DNA of 64,000 nt. Origin: Zeugodacus cucurbitae. Its lineage: Eukaryota > Arthropoda > Insecta > Diptera > Tephritidae. The DNA lies in NCBI RefSeq assembly GCF_028554725.1, contig NC_071668.1, positions 806,001 through 870,000 of the forward strand. Direction: 5' to 3'. The notes under the pieces were generated by a model, which saw only the letters and a program-made list of their open reading frames with translations, was not told the origin of the DNA and searched no databases. Below are positions 25,001 to 37,176 of the stretch, one piece after another; positions within the stretch are counted from its first letter, which is position 1; each line of letters starts with the position of its first letter. The position numbers and the translations under genes were made by a program.

Positions 25001-25199
25001 TCTGCAAAGATAAATAGCGAAACACCAAATTAGAATACGAATTCAATTTAAATGGAAAACTAACTAAAAAAAACTAACAAAAAACAGAATATGTGTGCCA
25101 CACCTACCTTAGGGCCAAAAAGCGTGATCCGGGAGATAGTTGTTCGGCCGATGACGCGCATACTTCTAAAGGCGCGCTGACAGTGCAAAACGCTCGCAT
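16055..25199 (-). CDS. ex: Expanded, FERM-domain upstream regulator of the Hippo pathway
   Basis: Expanded acts at the apical junction with Merlin, Kibra and Crumbs to activate Hippo/Warts and also binds Yorkie directly. Five coding exons, 25108-25199, 24856-25001, 21222-21301, 16970-21149 and 16055-16902, join in phase to 1781 residues, longer than the roughly 1430 of D. melanogaster. The start is the ATG at 25197-25199, followed by MRAFCTVSAPLEVCASSAEQ. The FERM domain fills about residues 1-530: F1 includes TLYFLVDAKSRVREVY, F2 includes HFRVQFYIESPFILKDE, and F3 includes SSWFVVYSKGIKIFNSFE. A Ser/Thr-rich insert of about 190 residues interrupts F2. After the FERM comes a TSGIVS degron, then low-complexity Ser/Asn-rich sequence, four PPPY motifs (near residues 986, 1061, 1240 and 1470) and poly-proline runs. 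Intron 2 is 3.55 kb. An acceptor at 25245-25246 shows that the 5' UTR is spliced to an upstream exon. Confidence 0.93.
19758..19775 (-). other. TSGIVS phosphodegron in Expanded
   Basis: The six codons spell TSGIVS at about residues 565-570, just after the FERM domain. In D. melanogaster the same motif is reported as the Slimb (beta-TrCP) recognition site through which Crumbs triggers Expanded turnover. Its preservation amid fast-evolving low-complexity sequence supports both the gene identity and the retained control. Confidence 0.7.
21302..24855 (-). other. Intron 2 of expanded
   Basis: This 3.55 kb intron separates the F1 part of the FERM from the next exon. The left half has TATG/CATA repeats and CAA/TTG-rich sequence. 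From about 23100 to 24250 the base composition rises to roughly even GC, with long open frames on both strands, none with codon use or motifs I recognise. This part may be regulatory. Confidence 0.55.
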
Positions 25200-25243
25200 G
25201 CTGCATCATTACTTACATGCAACAAGTCCTTCCGAAATATCTT

Positions 25244-28200
25244 TCTGAAATTACAAAACAAAACCAAGTAGTTAATGCCAGTACTATTGGTGGTTTATCG
25301 AATATATGTGTGTGTGTGGTTTATCATATGTTTATAATGAGTGGGTGGTACAGATGAATTGTTGAACTTGTATGAGTTTTTGCTTATTTTAATTCTAAAG
25401 AGGGTAAACTTTTCAATATTTTTTTTGCAAAAATTCCACCTCCTTTTCAGTGAAGTCCAGTCTAATCCTAATCTATATCTTTATTTCTATGGCAAAAGCT
25501 TAGTGCAACTCAAGGGTAACTTAGAGGGCATATATTTTAAAATTTCCTCATCGATTTCTGTATTTATTGGAGGCAATCGTGAACCCATTTCAAATTTATT
25601 TCTATTTAAAACATTCATATAAATAATCTAACGCTCTAACGCATACAAACACCGCTTAATTGCATACATATCTACATTCTCAAACGTTCAAAAGCTTCCG
25701 TTTGCTATTCTCTCCTTTTCTCTCCTTACAACGCCGCCCATATTCGTTGAATAATAATTTCAAATAATTAATTTATATGCACGCATACAGTTTTTGGTTT
25801 GGTATGACTGTAGTTATGTGTGTGTGCAGGTGTGTCTTTTTTCGTGTAACTTTCTTTGTGGCCAACGCTCAAAATTGCATTTTGTTGGGTTTGTCGCTTA
25901 AGTCTTTTGTTATTGATAAGTGAAATTTCGAACTCGCTTACATACGTACATACATATTTACATGTGTGTGTGTGTGTTTGTGTGCTGGTAAACATATTAA
26001 CGCACACGTGCCCGTATTACATTATTAGAAATGTGGAAAAATCAATACCAAATATGAAATTATTACTTTTTTCGACATTTTTACATTTATTGCTTTGTAT
26101 AACAGTATATAACAGGCATTTGAACCAGACCGAGTCTTGCTTTTTCTAATTACCGTCGAATGAATATCCCAACTAAATAGTGACTCCTAAGGCCGTAATG
26201 CATCGAAATCATTGGATAACATGGAGTTGCAGATCGCAATTAGGAACAGAGGCTCATTGAACATTGAAACATCTAGCCGAGGCCGGTATAATCAAATGTA
26301 TGTATATAAATATGTATGTATCTAATGCAGAAATTGTTCTGAAATAATTGAACTCTTGTTTTTCTAAGGCTGCCATTAAATCGCGCTTTGAAATATCTGA
26401 CAAAGTCCACACACACATATGTACATACATATGTATTCGTCTGTTAATTGAATAAATGCAATATAATTGTATGTAAATAAATAAATTGCTCAGAGGCCAT
26501 TGTCTAAGTTAAGGTGTGCTCTGTTTTCGTGTCACAGACCGGATGGGCTAGGCGCGCTAATAAACCGTACAATACTAAATACATTTAATTGCTTTCATTC
26601 ACATTGTATTTGCACTATACTCGTATGCACACAACTCAGATGTGAACCTCTGAAATTCACATGCAATCTATTACGGGTTTAGTGGCGCGTTTAAGCACTA
26701 ACGATTCGGTATTTAATTACGCCGGCGCATCTTTGACAGTCAATCTTTCTGTTTCGTTCATGCCCTTCAATCTACTTCCGCTCTGAATATATCTAATAAC
26801 ATACAATTTCATACGAGCAAGGGAGGCTCCTTGTACAAATTCAAAAACGCTTGGGTGTCTACTAAATTCTATGAAAGGGAAAATGCAATCGACTAAGGGT
26901 GCTATGAATGTGTTTTTATGGGCTTACCTCCACTGCGCCAAAGGCAAGACTTATGGAACGACAACTAAATCGACTGTGTTCGCTGCCAATTTCTGTTCAT
27001 GCGTGCCATTTGTATTATGTAACAACTGCGAATACAAATATACACAACTCATTAAAATCGTTTGCGATTTATTATACATTTTGATAAATTTTCCAAATAC
27101 AACATTTACAGATAATATTTTCACGCGTGCACATTCATTTTCATACATACATTGTATATAGTTTTTTTTTATTTATTACATATAGAAAATTAAAAATGGG
27201 TTGAAACCCACGAAATTGCACAGTTTATATTCTTTAATGAACCACTTCATATTTCATATTTTTCGCTTGTAATTTTTCAATAAATCCGTGTACATTCACA
27301 GGGGCGTTATTTGTTTATCACTTGGCTGTTATCGCCGATATTTTCGTTTATCTTACAAACATAAATGCATTCACTTGCTATATACACATACACACATACA
27401 GACACACATACGCACAAACCTATGAAAGCCGATTGTAAAGTGAAAAGGTAACACAATAATAAATACTTTATCAAATCGGCGAATTATTTGTTGACTTTTC
27501 TATGAAAACTCAGTTGGACACTTTTGCACATTTACAGCCCTACATACAACGTACTAAATGCATATGTATATATACATACATATGTATATGTATGTGTGTC
27601 TCTATATGAGTGTATGTTAAAGTTTATTTGTCGATTTGTAAACGTTTTATTGGCTTTCGCTTTGGTTCGGCTCGCATTCCAATTGACTTAGTGTCTAATT
27701 GAGGCAAGTTCAGCAAAAGCGTCCCGAATCGCGCATTCCAACGATCGCAACAAAACACACCGACGATTATCGCACAAGTCAACCGGACAGACAGACAGAC
27801 ACACTACATATGTCTGACTTCAGTAACTTCAGCAATGAGAAGGCAAAATTTCGTTTTGAATTTTTGTTGAATTGAAAATTGATGCTATTCTGGTTGCTGT
27901 TGCTGCTGACAATTGTGTTGGTACATGTTAAGGACATCGGTGCCTCTGTTGCGCAAGATTGCACTACGGCAGGGTAAACCATCTCGAGAAGGACGAGAAA
28001 GACACACACACACACACACACACACGCATGAGCACAAGATTTGCCTCTTCTCTCGCTTTGCTATTCGCCTTGTTAAATCTTCTCTTTCATGGTATGTTCG
28101 TTGTTATTTGCATTCATTGCATTGTTGTTATTGTTGTTCGCCTGGCGTTGCTATCTCAATTCGCATATACATATGTATTTTGTTGTTGCTCGAAAGAATG

Positions 28201-29748
28201 TCATGCAATTTTTGTTGTGCTACGCTGTGCCTCTAATTCGACATTTCGCCGTTTCGTCGACTTTTTATATGAGCACACCGACACACACACACTCATGAAG
28301 GCGAGACACAAGCACACACACACGCTTTTATCAGTCGACACAGTCGAATGCGAGAGAGCCATACAAATACACGGAGAGAAACCGAACCGATCGTGGAGTG
28401 GAGTGGCGCGCGATTTCTGGCGTCTTTGCCTTCGACGATGTTGGCGTTGGGGCTGGCGAGCGCTCTTGCATGTTTGTGTGTGTGTGTATGCGATCGTGCG
28501 AGCGAGTATGGGTGCGTCTGCTGTCTGTCTATGTGAATGCGTGTTTGGAGAACGCAACGTGGATTTTCAACTAGATTCTATTGGATTTCTTTTGCCATTG
28601 TCACAATCATTTCTAACCAGAACACTACGCTGCAAACCAATCGAAATTCTTTTATTTGTACACTCGTCGGCACATACTTATGTACATATTCACATCATAT
28701 TTATATGGTATTTGACTTCAATTTGTTGTTGTTTGCATAGAGATTGATTGTAAATTGTAACAGCACATTCACCACAACGAAATCGGAATAATCATTTTTC
28801 ATTTCAAGTAATAAACACATTTTGAACCATAATTCATTGGATTCATCTTCGAAATACACGAATGGAATGCGATCAACGATCAAAGCACTCGGTTCGGACG
28901 ATTCACTTATTATTATCATAATTTTTTTGTGTTTTGTGTTTTGTATTATTACTGTTGTTGTTGCTGTTCTATTGTTGTTTTGTTGAGTATTATGCCACAT
29001 TCTTGACTGATTAGTAAGCGAACTTTGCACAACCACCTCATAAATTCATACCAACACACACACACCCGCATCTATATATATTTAGAGACATACATACAGA
29101 CAGGCATGCATGTAAGTACGAGTACTCGTTTAAGTAATTAGTATCCAAATAATGTAAGAAACGTTCACAGCACTTTCAAGTCGGCTGTTTTGCGTTTCGC
29201 CTCGGATGCAAATGCCGTGAGATCACTTATCACTAATTCAAACATTCCACAATTTGCTGAAATTATTCGCATATTTATCCACCGCGCTTCACAATCACAT
29301 ACATACATATGTACATATGTACGAATATATTCGTATTCGCATTCGCTTAATTTCGAACATGAAAACATACTTTCTTTCGACACGGCTTTATTTCAGCTCA
29401 CTATTTTGGCTAAATCAGCATGAAGAGACCAGAGTCAAGTTATTCCGCTTGTGTTGTACGAGTACGAGTATCTCCTCCGTTGCCCAACAACTTCAATTCA
29501 ATGGCAATTTATTTCGCCAACTTTTTCCACTGAATCTCTTAAGTATCTTTGCAACCACTGATAACTGCACGTTTGCTTATAACTTGTGGAACATTTCTGT
29601 GAGTTTCGTTCCTTCTCTATTTTTTATTTTTCAATTATTTTCTTTTTGTTTTTGTTTTTGATTTTTTTGTATATTTACAGAAAAGCAAATTTTTTAGCTC
29701 GAACGTTTCGAAATCTTGACCGCTTCGCTCAGCACCATAAACCGAACT
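25244..29748 (-). other. ex: Spliced 5' UTR of expanded (inferred)
   Basis: An acceptor with a pyrimidine-rich tract (minus strand, AG at 25245-25246) lies 46 bases upstream of the ATG, so the leader continues in an earlier exon. The best candidate is 29679-29748, starting at the Inr+DPE promoter and ending at a TCT|GTAAAT donor. The intervening intron of 4.4 kb has AT-rich sequence, an (AC)n microsatellite at 28002-28025 and a GC-richer patch at 28230-28560. The pairing of these exons is inference. Confidence 0.45.
28002..28025. repeat. (AC)12 microsatellite
   Basis: Twelve AC units inside the inferred 5' intron of expanded. They create long spurious Thr/His open frames in this part. Confidence 0.9.
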
Positions 29749-29750
29749 GA
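29716..29750 (-). promoter_or_regulatory. Inr + DPE core promoter, probably of expanded
   Basis: On the minus strand an exact initiator TCAGTT occupies 29750-29745, with the A at 29748 as +1. The bases at +28 to +32 (29721-29717) are GGTCA, a full match to the downstream promoter element RGWYV at the exact required spacing. No TATA box is obvious. This is the classical TATA-less DPE promoter of flies. The nearest gene in this orientation is expanded. Confidence 0.5.
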
Positions 29751-32700
29751 ATCAAACGCCCCGCGAAACCACAATTTTTCTCCGTCTCTGAGCATACGAA
29801 GACTCCTGACCCTCTCTGCTCAGCGCACAATCCAACCGAGGCATTTAGCTTGTCTCGTATACCTGTTTTTGCTGGCATACAACACTTTTGCTGTTTGACT
29901 CTGAGTCGATCGGTGGCTCTGCAAGTGTGTGTAGTGTGTGTGAGTTTGTGAGACGTATCGGCCAGCCGAGCGGAGCCGTGCGCCAGTGGTGGTGCGAATA
30001 TTTCTTGGGATACCTGCTGTTGCTGCTCCCAAATACCAGCTACCAGCGTTCGAGATACTCGTTGCTCGGTGTTGCTTTATTGAAAACGTGATTTTAGATT
30101 GGAATGCGCTATTTTGTTGATAATTTCATACATACACACACACACACTCCCATGTTTGCATCCATCATATATTGGTTGAATGCATGGACGCGGGTGTGTG
30201 TGTCCGTGTGTTCACGATCATGAATTCATGAACTCACTATGTTTGTATGTATGTGTTACAATCCGCCATATGTATGTATGTATGGGTGTATGGGTGTATG
30301 GGTGTATGTGCATGCTCTTTAGACATGCCGAGAGACTTTTGGGGCTCCATGCAGCTTATATGAGCAGCATTTCAGTTCAAAATCGCGATCATTGGGAGTC
30401 TTGTGTTTGTTTGTTGTTCATTTTTCGTGCCCGCCGAATATTTTCTGCGATCGCACGTATGCTTGTATGTGTATGTGTGTGGATTGGTGTGCATGGAGCA
30501 TTGCCAGCGTAGACATTTGAATGACCATAAATATAAATGGGGTATCGTATATTTTCTAATTGGAATGCGGCAAATGTTTAAGCCCGGTGTAAACCTGCGT
30601 AAGCGGGTGTGGCGCGGCTAACCTGAAATGTCGATTTAATGCGATCGTGTGTGCATACCGACACAATTGTTTGTGGATATGCGCTGCAAGTGAGCTTATG
30701 AATTTATTTATTTATTTGCTTACTTGCGAATACTCGTACATACATACATTCATACGAATATGTACACATGTGCCTCGGTATGTTTGCAAATATGCACGAG
30801 AAAATCAATAGTCGGTTAGCACCATCGGGGTACAAATATTTACGAGTTCCGCAAAAGCACCTATTGGCTGCAAATACCTTCATTTATTGCTCGCTAAGCC
30901 TCTTGGCTGGACTGGAGCACCCACCTCCAGCATCCTCTAGTAGCAGAGCGATTCAGGAGTGCGCAAAACACCTGTTTAGGCGGCTGCGGATCGTGCGAGT
31001 ATTGTGCTGTGAAGGCGAATGAATGAAGTACAGTCTGATTGAAGCTCAAAGTGGTTAAAATTATTCGTAAAACAGCGGTAAACTACAAAATTGAACTTTA
31101 TAAGAGTATGAAACCCTCTCGTTCAATTTAATAATAGTGATGCTATTGGTCAGACAGTTAGTTCGCTTTTAGTCGAAGTGGGCATGGATTTAGTTTCGTT
31201 TTTGTTTAAATTTTTAAACCGCGATTTGTCTCAGCCAATGTGATCACTTAAAGTCGGATTCTGTCAGTCTGCAGTACATGAACCTCAGTACTCGTGTACC
31301 AATTTTCATCGATATTACTTGCTTGAACGCACGTACATCCTGAGAGGACCCAACACTTTTCTAGAATTCAAGTATAACCTAAAACTCAAACCCTCTAGCC
31401 ATCCAGCCATCTACTTTCCATTGCAGAGAAATAATAATGATAAAGGATTTGTACCTTATTGGGCTTAGGGGTTTGAAGAGGGCTAAAATAACAAAGCATT
31501 CGTATATGTACGTGTGACTGCTTGTACGTCAGAGGAATTTTGATTGTGCATGTATTTGTATTTGTAAGAAACGGCGCGTTTGCACTGGATGTGTAAGTGA
31601 AATTCCATTGGTCTGCCGCAGCGGCGCAACAGCGGCGGCAATGACAACAGCAATAAATAACTTGGATGGACGGACTGCAAAGGGCAGAGATTACGACGAA
31701 GGCGAGTGCAAGCACGAAATCCAATAAAATAAATCCTTAAGAACTTTTAAAATTGGGGACTCAAACTAAGAAACCCCGAGTTAAAATCGAGTTCTTGGAA
31801 GACCGATTGAACGCCGGCAACCATTAACATGAATAAACTTCAAAATGTTTGTGGCTGAGGTGTTACAAAGTACAATAAAACGTCTGTTCGCAAGCAAAAG
31901 TATTCCCCATTTCCAAATTTTTCCACAGAAATCAATATATTCGTCTACATTAAGAGCGTGCCTTCGCATCAGTGAACTTGGTAGTTAAAGGTCGACGCTC
32001 TACACTATTTAAATGGAGTTTAAAAAGCTATGGAAAAGAAGAAGACAGAAACCCTTATTGTAGAATTTATGTGATCAGAGGTCAGGAAACTCTAGTACTG
32101 GCAACATTTTGGCTCCAAAATGTCAGAATTAAAAGGTTGTTCAGCGAGAAAATAATATATTCTCGTAAGTGTAGACACAACCCTAACTTTGAAGTTTATA
32201 AGATAGACGTGCATACCTTTCAACCAGATATACCGACCATACAATCATACATTTTCATATCTTAGTAGATATGTATGTGTGGATGTTTCAAGTACCTAAT
32301 AATAAACACAAACGATCAGGTCGATCGTTGCACGGAACCAACTGACGAACAGTCAAGATAAACAGGCCAAGCCAACCCAAGCCAGGCTAGACTTCATCGA
32401 CCAAGACCAAGTTGAGGCTGCGCACACAAATTGCCGCACGAGCTCGAAATGCTTTCGTATTGCATACCTCCATACCTCCATAGCTCCATAGCTACGTACA
32501 TATCATTCCTTACATCGGTTCGGCACAGCTCAGCCCATTCAAGTAATGGCTGCATATCCAGCTTACAGTGTTCTCGCGAACTGGTTCCGTCGCCACGCTA
32601 GGACAGCGTGTAGTTGTTGTTGCTGTTTGCTGCAGAAGGCTAGCAAATTTCGTGTTCTTATTTTGATTTCGCCTTTCTTATTTTTTTCAGTACATTTTAT

Positions 32701-34740
32701 AAACGCGCGTTCCTCCCGCCTCATGCTGGCGATGTACACATACTCGCACACATACTGATTGGCATGGCCGCTACACAAGCAAAACTCCTCCGAAGAGTGC
32801 GCGAATGACAAGAATGCGAGAATTTTTTTGCACACTTTTCGGTTGCACGATCAACAAGAAGACTCTGCTAGTTGTAGACCTAGACCGGCAAGATTCTGGA
32901 TACATATGAGTTTAAGTCGTTTAGGGCGGTATATTCAGTACCGATATATGTGTGTATATAACGATCACTTAGATAATGTGATCGTTACGACATTCAAATT
33001 GGATAAGTTTTTATCGGACAAAAGTGACTTTACCATGAATAACGGTCCATCTTACTGCTGTGAGTAATGACGTTACGTATTCCAAATCAAATTTTAGTTC
33101 GGATGGAGTTGGAGCGCCGAATTTGTGAATTTGGACAAAAATCGAATATATTTTTCATTCTCAAGTACTTACATACAAATCTTTATACTCCTCTTAGTGG
33201 GGAAGAGCGGTGCTTTCGGTAATGCATGAAATGATTGGAATTTTTATTTTGCCCCAAATCACTTTGGGAATTACCGATGAACGCCGCAAATTCCAACAAT
33301 TCGCGAAGAATTTTCTATAATGCTGTATGCGTCTACACATTGTCAAATGCATATATACCCATATATACATATATATGTATGTACATATTTACAACGTTCA
33401 ATAATATGGCAAAATGCGAACAAAGTAAAACGAATTCAAATTAAAACATATCTCCACATTTCGCTTATAAACATACATACATACATACATATCTATGCAT
33501 ATACTCGCCTGTATGTATGTCTCTGCATGTGTGTATGTAAGCAGTACGAGTGTGTCCATATGCTGAAAAACAAACGTACGTTTTATAAAATAAGGTAAAC
33601 AGCATAAATACCGAAACTTGTTTTGGCTACAAAACGCGTATAAGCCGCGTGAGTTGAGCCATCGGTGGAGGGAGTAGAGCCATAGCCAAAGCACCACAAT
33701 ACCATACCAACGGCAAAGGAGCGCTGGAACACTGGATCGTTCAATCGTTCGATCGGTCGATCGTCGATTTGCTGAATTTTACGCTGCCCATACTGGCTGG
33801 GAATGACTGACTGAAATAAAGTGAAATTCACGATGCACCAAATACCAAATACCGCTGAATGCGAATTCGCGATGCAATGCAATGCCAAAGTATGCGGCGC
33901 AACATACCAAATCGAAACGAAACCGAACTCAACCGAACTCGCAAGCGCGAATCTGCAGACACGAGTCTTGCGCCAGATTTGCAGTGGTTGGTCTGCAAAT
34001 TGTTGAAATTAGCCCTAAGTAAGGGTAGGCAGGTGTATTGTCCTATTAATTCTGAAAATAAACGCTTTGTATTGAAATTTGGTTTTGTTGTACTACACGT
34101 ATTGGTAAGCTGGATGGATGATGGATGTCTGTAACTGCAGTCGATAACTTTTGTCAACCTACAGCGTACTATTCAGAATCACTCTCGTCTCGTCTCAACG
34201 GCATCGAGACAAACGCTTGGACCCTACGAAGGGGAGGCATAGCATATTTAAAAGCAGTAGTGTACTCTCTTGGTATACTTATGACAAGTGGGCGGTGTAA
34301 ATATAATTATATGTGTTACATACATACAGCCATATATCAAGCCCATACATACATCTGCACATATTTACAGGTATTTATGTGCGTGTGCTTATTATAGCTG
34401 CTACTGCATCACGCTTTTGCCGCTAAACTGCGCATACGCAACTCATGAGGACAAACGTCAAGGAAACAGTGTGGCCTTAGTCCCCCAGCTTTTTTGTTTT
34501 GTTTTGTCATTTCTTCAGCTACTTTCTGCCTTGTTCGCTTCGCCCTTTGGCAGTCGTCTCTGGTCTGAAAAATCAAAGAAAAACACCAACTCTTGCACAG
34601 TAGCTGTTTCATGTTAATGCCTCCGATGTTGCAGCGAAATGCTTACAACAAAACATCCGAACATCAGGGTGAGCATTTCAATTCGTATTCAGCTTATACA
34701 GCGTCTCCCAATTGGGACAAGCCGATGTGCACAATAATCG
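29751..34740. other. Intergenic region upstream of expanded
   Basis: About 5 kb with no supported gene. The first 350 bases are GC-richer than the surroundings and may be promoter-proximal control sequence. Simple repeats include GTGTATGG at about 30283-30306, CATA at 33471-33490 and several ATGTAC/TATG palindromes. Open frames here lack recognisable motifs. Confidence 0.5.
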
Positions 34741-34785
34741 GCATTTTGCAAAAATGAAAAAAAAAAACAAGTAAGGAAGGTCTAA

Positions 34786-35975
34786 GTTCGGGTGCAACCG
34801 AACATTTTATACTCTCGCAATTTATATATTTAACTTTATTTATATTATATAATACAGAATTTGACCCACATATTCGTCATATATATTTTATAGAGTCTAT
34901 TGAAAGTTTGAAACCATAATATTAGGTTAGAAGCACCGAGGTCCTCGTGTTCGATATATGGGGCCTTAAAAACCTATGGTCCGATTTCGGCGATTTTTAG
35001 AATGGGGCTGCCACACTATTAACATAGTATTTGTGCAAAGTTTTGCACCGATATCTTCACTAGTACTTACTTTATATATTGTAAAGTAAACGATTCAGAT
35101 TGTCTTCAAAGTCCTGGTATATAGGAAGTAGGCGTGGTTGTGAAGCGATTTGGCCTAATTTCACAACATATCATTGGGATTGTAAGGAAACTATTACAAA
35201 CCAAGTTTCATTGAAATCGGTCGAGTAGTTCCTGAGGTATGGTTTTTGACCCATAAGTGGGCGACGCCACGCCCATTTTCCATATTGTAAAAAAATCTGA
35301 GTGCAGCTTCCATCTGCCATTTCTTATGTGAAATTTAGTGTTTCTGACGTTTTTCGTTAGTGAGTTAACCCACTTTTAGTAATTTTCAACCTAACTTTTG
35401 TATGGGAGGTGGGCGTGGTTATTATCCGATTTCTTTCATTTTTGGACTGTATTAGGAAGTGGCTAAAAAAAACTACTGCAGAAAGTTTGGTTTATATAGC
35501 TCTATTGGTTTGCGGAATATGTACAAAAATCTTGGTAGGAGGCGGGGCCACGCCCACTTCCCCAAAAAAATTATATCCAAATATGCTCCTTCATAGTGCG
35601 ATCCTTCATACCAAATTTTATTTCCATAGCTTTATTTATGGCTTAGTTATGGCACTTTATGTGTTTTCGGTTTTCACCATTTTGTGGGCGTGGCAGTGGT
35701 CCGATTTTGCTCATTTTCGAAATCAACCTTCCTATGGTGCCAAGAAATAAGTGTGCCAAGTTTCATTAAGATATCTTAATTTTTTCCCAAGTTACAGCTT
35801 GCACAGACGGACGGACGGACAGACAGACATTCGGATTTGAACTCCACTCTTCACCCTGATCACTTTGGTATATATAACCCTATATCTAACTCGTTTAGTT
35901 TTGGGTGTTACAAACAACCGTTATGTGAACAAAACTATAATACTCTCTTTAGCAACATTTGTTGCGAGAGTATAA
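34786..35975. repeat. Interspersed repeat of about 1.2 kb with inverted ends
   Basis: The left end has a hairpin, GTTCGG-GTGCAA-CCGAAC (34786-34803), followed by TTATACTCTCGCAA (34807-34820). The right end has the exact reverse complement of that 14-mer, TTGCGAGAGTATAA (35962-35975), itself the arm of a local hairpin with the TACTCTC copy at about 35941. The interior has repeated GTGGGCG / CCACGCCC boxes and a GGAC/ACAG run near 35806-35828. There is no transposase, so it would be non-autonomous. Sequences with such ends are, from memory, very common in fly genomes. Exact borders and any target duplication are not clear. Confidence 0.6.
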
Positions 35976-37176
35976 TAAATGAACAGTCTCAGACAATTAC
36001 AGATCTATTAGAAAAAAGTTTCGATGGTAATTTGTCGTCAGTAACCCAGAAAATATGATTTCACTTCTTAATATGTGGTGATATCTACCGCCAAGAAGTG
36101 TAGACACTATTTGTACGAAATTTCAGTATAACATTAGATCAGTGAGTCCCTTGTAGAGCTGGAGGTTTCAAGATAGATGAGATTATCTACAGCCATTTCA
36201 AAGTTTTGACCGTGAATATTAATATGATGACTAAGATTGTAGTGCCATTGGGTTGATGTAGAAAACTTCAATTTAAATATTCTTAAATTCTCAAAATATA
36301 ATCTAATATTACATGGAACTATGTTTCAATTCTCGGTGTAGGTGATCAGTATCTATCCGACCATGGTGGACCACAGAATGCATCCTGATTAATACATCGT
36401 AAAAACCTAATGGCAAAACAACAATCACTGATTCATCAAGCCGTGGAGAGTACCAAATCCAAGAAACAACTGGTTCAAAGCATGGTATAAAGACACAGAC
36501 TAGCTTAATTAAATATTGTGAGCAGTTATACAATTTCAGTGGACTATCCAAATACTTCATTGTGTGGATTCCATCTATATTATTGCTTCTAAACTGTTTA
36601 GGCAAAGAAGTCGAGTTAAACACAAGCAAAGCACGAGCAGAGAAGTGGCGCATTAAAGACTGCTAATATTACATATAGGCACCCTGTAGCCGCAACCTTG
36701 AACTGGCGCAGCGCCATGGCAACCAAAAAAGCAAAAATGCCAAACAAGAGTTTTCATTTACTGGCGTTTCCGAAATTTAGAAGCAAACTATACAACTATT
36801 TAGTAAATGTGAGTATAAATAGTGCGCCAAAATATAAGTTTTCCTCTTAGAATTCTGTATTTATTTGCAGTACATATGTACAAGTATCGCAATCAATGAT
36901 GACGGCTCCTTAGGAATTCCAATCAAATTGTGTAACCTTCGAAATTGTAGAAATTAGCTCATATCCGGTGTTTAAAATTCCAACAGGTTAAATCAATAAA
37001 GCCCGAAGTCAGTGAAGCCAATTGCCTTTGAGCAGCATACTCGTACTGGACATTCAGTCCAGGCAATAAGATTGAAGCAGCGCAAAAACAAGACTCGTGC
37101 AAGAGTGAGCAAAGAGCAGGCAACGGTCTGAGCGAAAAGGGAATCGAAATCAAAGAAAGCGTACACGGACGGCAAG
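35976..37176. other. Region upstream of BBS8, with probable promoter
   Basis: The left part is AT-rich and without a supported gene; the stretch 36300-36660 is open on both strands but shows no family. An RFX X-box-like site is at 36711-36723. An initiator match TCAGTC is at 37053-37058, which would give a leader of about 122 bases before the BBS8 ATG, though its DPE position matches only three of five bases. Confidence 0.5.
36711..36723 (+). promoter_or_regulatory. X-box-like RFX site upstream of BBS8
   Basis: The sequence GCGCCATGGCAAC has a perfect right half-site (RGYAAC) and a degraded left half (ends GCC, two mismatches to GTNRCC), spaced by AT as in the classical X-box. RFX factors drive ciliary genes in worms and flies, including BBS genes, so the position about 465 bp upstream of BBS8 makes sense. 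Confidence 0.45.

Noticed and set aside
27959..28747. 262-codon open frame on +
   Set aside because: It runs through an (AC)n microsatellite and CT/GT-rich sequence, with Cys/His/Thr-biased composition and no domain; it lies in the inferred 5' intron of expanded.
36309..36653. 114-codon frame on - and an 85-codon frame on + with a hydrophobic segment
   Set aside because: Both strands are open, no start context or family; could be a decayed element but nothing supports a gene.
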